Shown here: piece after piece, positions 63,691 to 64,000 of the stretch
Layout: each line of letters begins with the position of its first letter
How positions within the stretch are numbered: the stretch's first letter is position 1
Source of the DNA: Theocolax elegans
Lineage: Eukaryota > Arthropoda > Insecta > Hymenoptera > Cerocephalidae
Direction: 5' to 3'
NCBI GenBank assembly: GCA_026168455.1
Contig: CM047428.1
Coordinates: forward strand, 2,732,887-2,796,886
DNA length: 64,000 nucleotides
The notes under the pieces: generated by a model
Told to the model about the DNA's origin: nothing
What the model saw: only the letters and a program-made list of their open reading frames with translations
Databases searched by the model: none
Position numbers and translations under genes: made by a program

Positions 63691-64000
63691 AACCCATTAA
63701 TAATTACAGATTTATTACATCTGCAAACCCTATAGAGATAAATAAATTATCTGTACATAGGCTAGGGTTCCACTTATATACTAACTTAAACTAATTAGTT
63801 AATGATCACCTGCATTTCTGCAGCCTATAACTAATTTATTTTTAAATCTAATATATATTATTTTATTTAATATTCCAATAACAGACAATGCAACACGGCA
63901 GTGTGCCATAAGTAACAGTATTATAACAAAAAGAAAATACACATATATACACATTAATGCATATATATATATATATTTTATATTTTACAACTCATTATAT

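Larger units (their letters stand above)
39412..64000. other. repeat-rich region, possibly intron of the GPI-protein gene
   Basis: Apart from the mobile elements, SINEs, copia fossil and tandem array listed separately, I see no exon, RNA gene or regulatory site here that I can support. GC-richer patches (42.7, 45.1-45.4, 47.7-48.0, 49.7-50.0, 51.6-52.1, 58.2-58.7 and 61.1-61.4 kb) were read on both strands for Ig, membrane or enzyme motifs without success. Confidence 0.45.

Noticed and set aside
1..64000. CRISPR arrays, operons, phage or bacterial mobile elements
   Set aside because: No regularly spaced direct repeats with unique spacers, no dense same-strand gene runs, and the spliced genes mark this as eukaryotic nuclear DNA.

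Overview
This window looks like a stretch of insect nuclear DNA, most likely hymenopteran. It is AT-rich and gene-poor, with long (GA)n/(CT)n, (CA)n and (TTA)n microsatellites, spliced genes with phase-consistent GT-AG introns, a divergent insect-type ionotropic receptor, and many small palindromic DNA transposons. The order is inferred from general character, not from a diagnostic gene.

Layout: (i) 1-660 holds what may be the 3' end of a plus-strand gene: an acidic terminal exon, a stop and a poly(A) signal. (ii) 974-4000 is a nearly perfect 1513-bp head-to-tail tandem duplication with no gene in it, followed by CT/GA microsatellites. (iii) 13043-14764 is a single-exon gene for a divergent ionotropic receptor (iGluR-like chemoreceptor). 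(iv) 20417-24191 (minus) is a four-exon gene that I assemble into a 325-residue protein of the CFAP96/C4orf47 ciliary family; all three introns join in phase. One intron carries a 511-bp palindromic element and another a degenerate tRNA-like sequence. (v) 24.2-39.3 kb has no convincing gene but holds several foldback elements. (vi) 39314-39411 (minus) is a likely last coding exon with a GPI-anchor signal; the rest of that gene would lie at higher coordinates or beyond the window. (vii) 39.4-64 kb has no other exon I can support and is rich in repeats. They include foldback/MITE elements with TA or TTAA target duplications, a decayed Ty1/copia retrotransposon, two copies of one tRNA-derived SINE, and an array with a period of about 70 bp.

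I see no operon, CRISPR array, phage or defence-type system. The most informative structure is the repeat nesting at 52.8-57.6 kb. Two SINE copies, each with an intact 14-bp target duplication, sit in opposite orientation, and each lies inside a different palindromic element. Just upstream, a TA-flanked MITE interrupts a copia fossil. The genes in the window do not appear to work together; they are neighbours in a sparse region.
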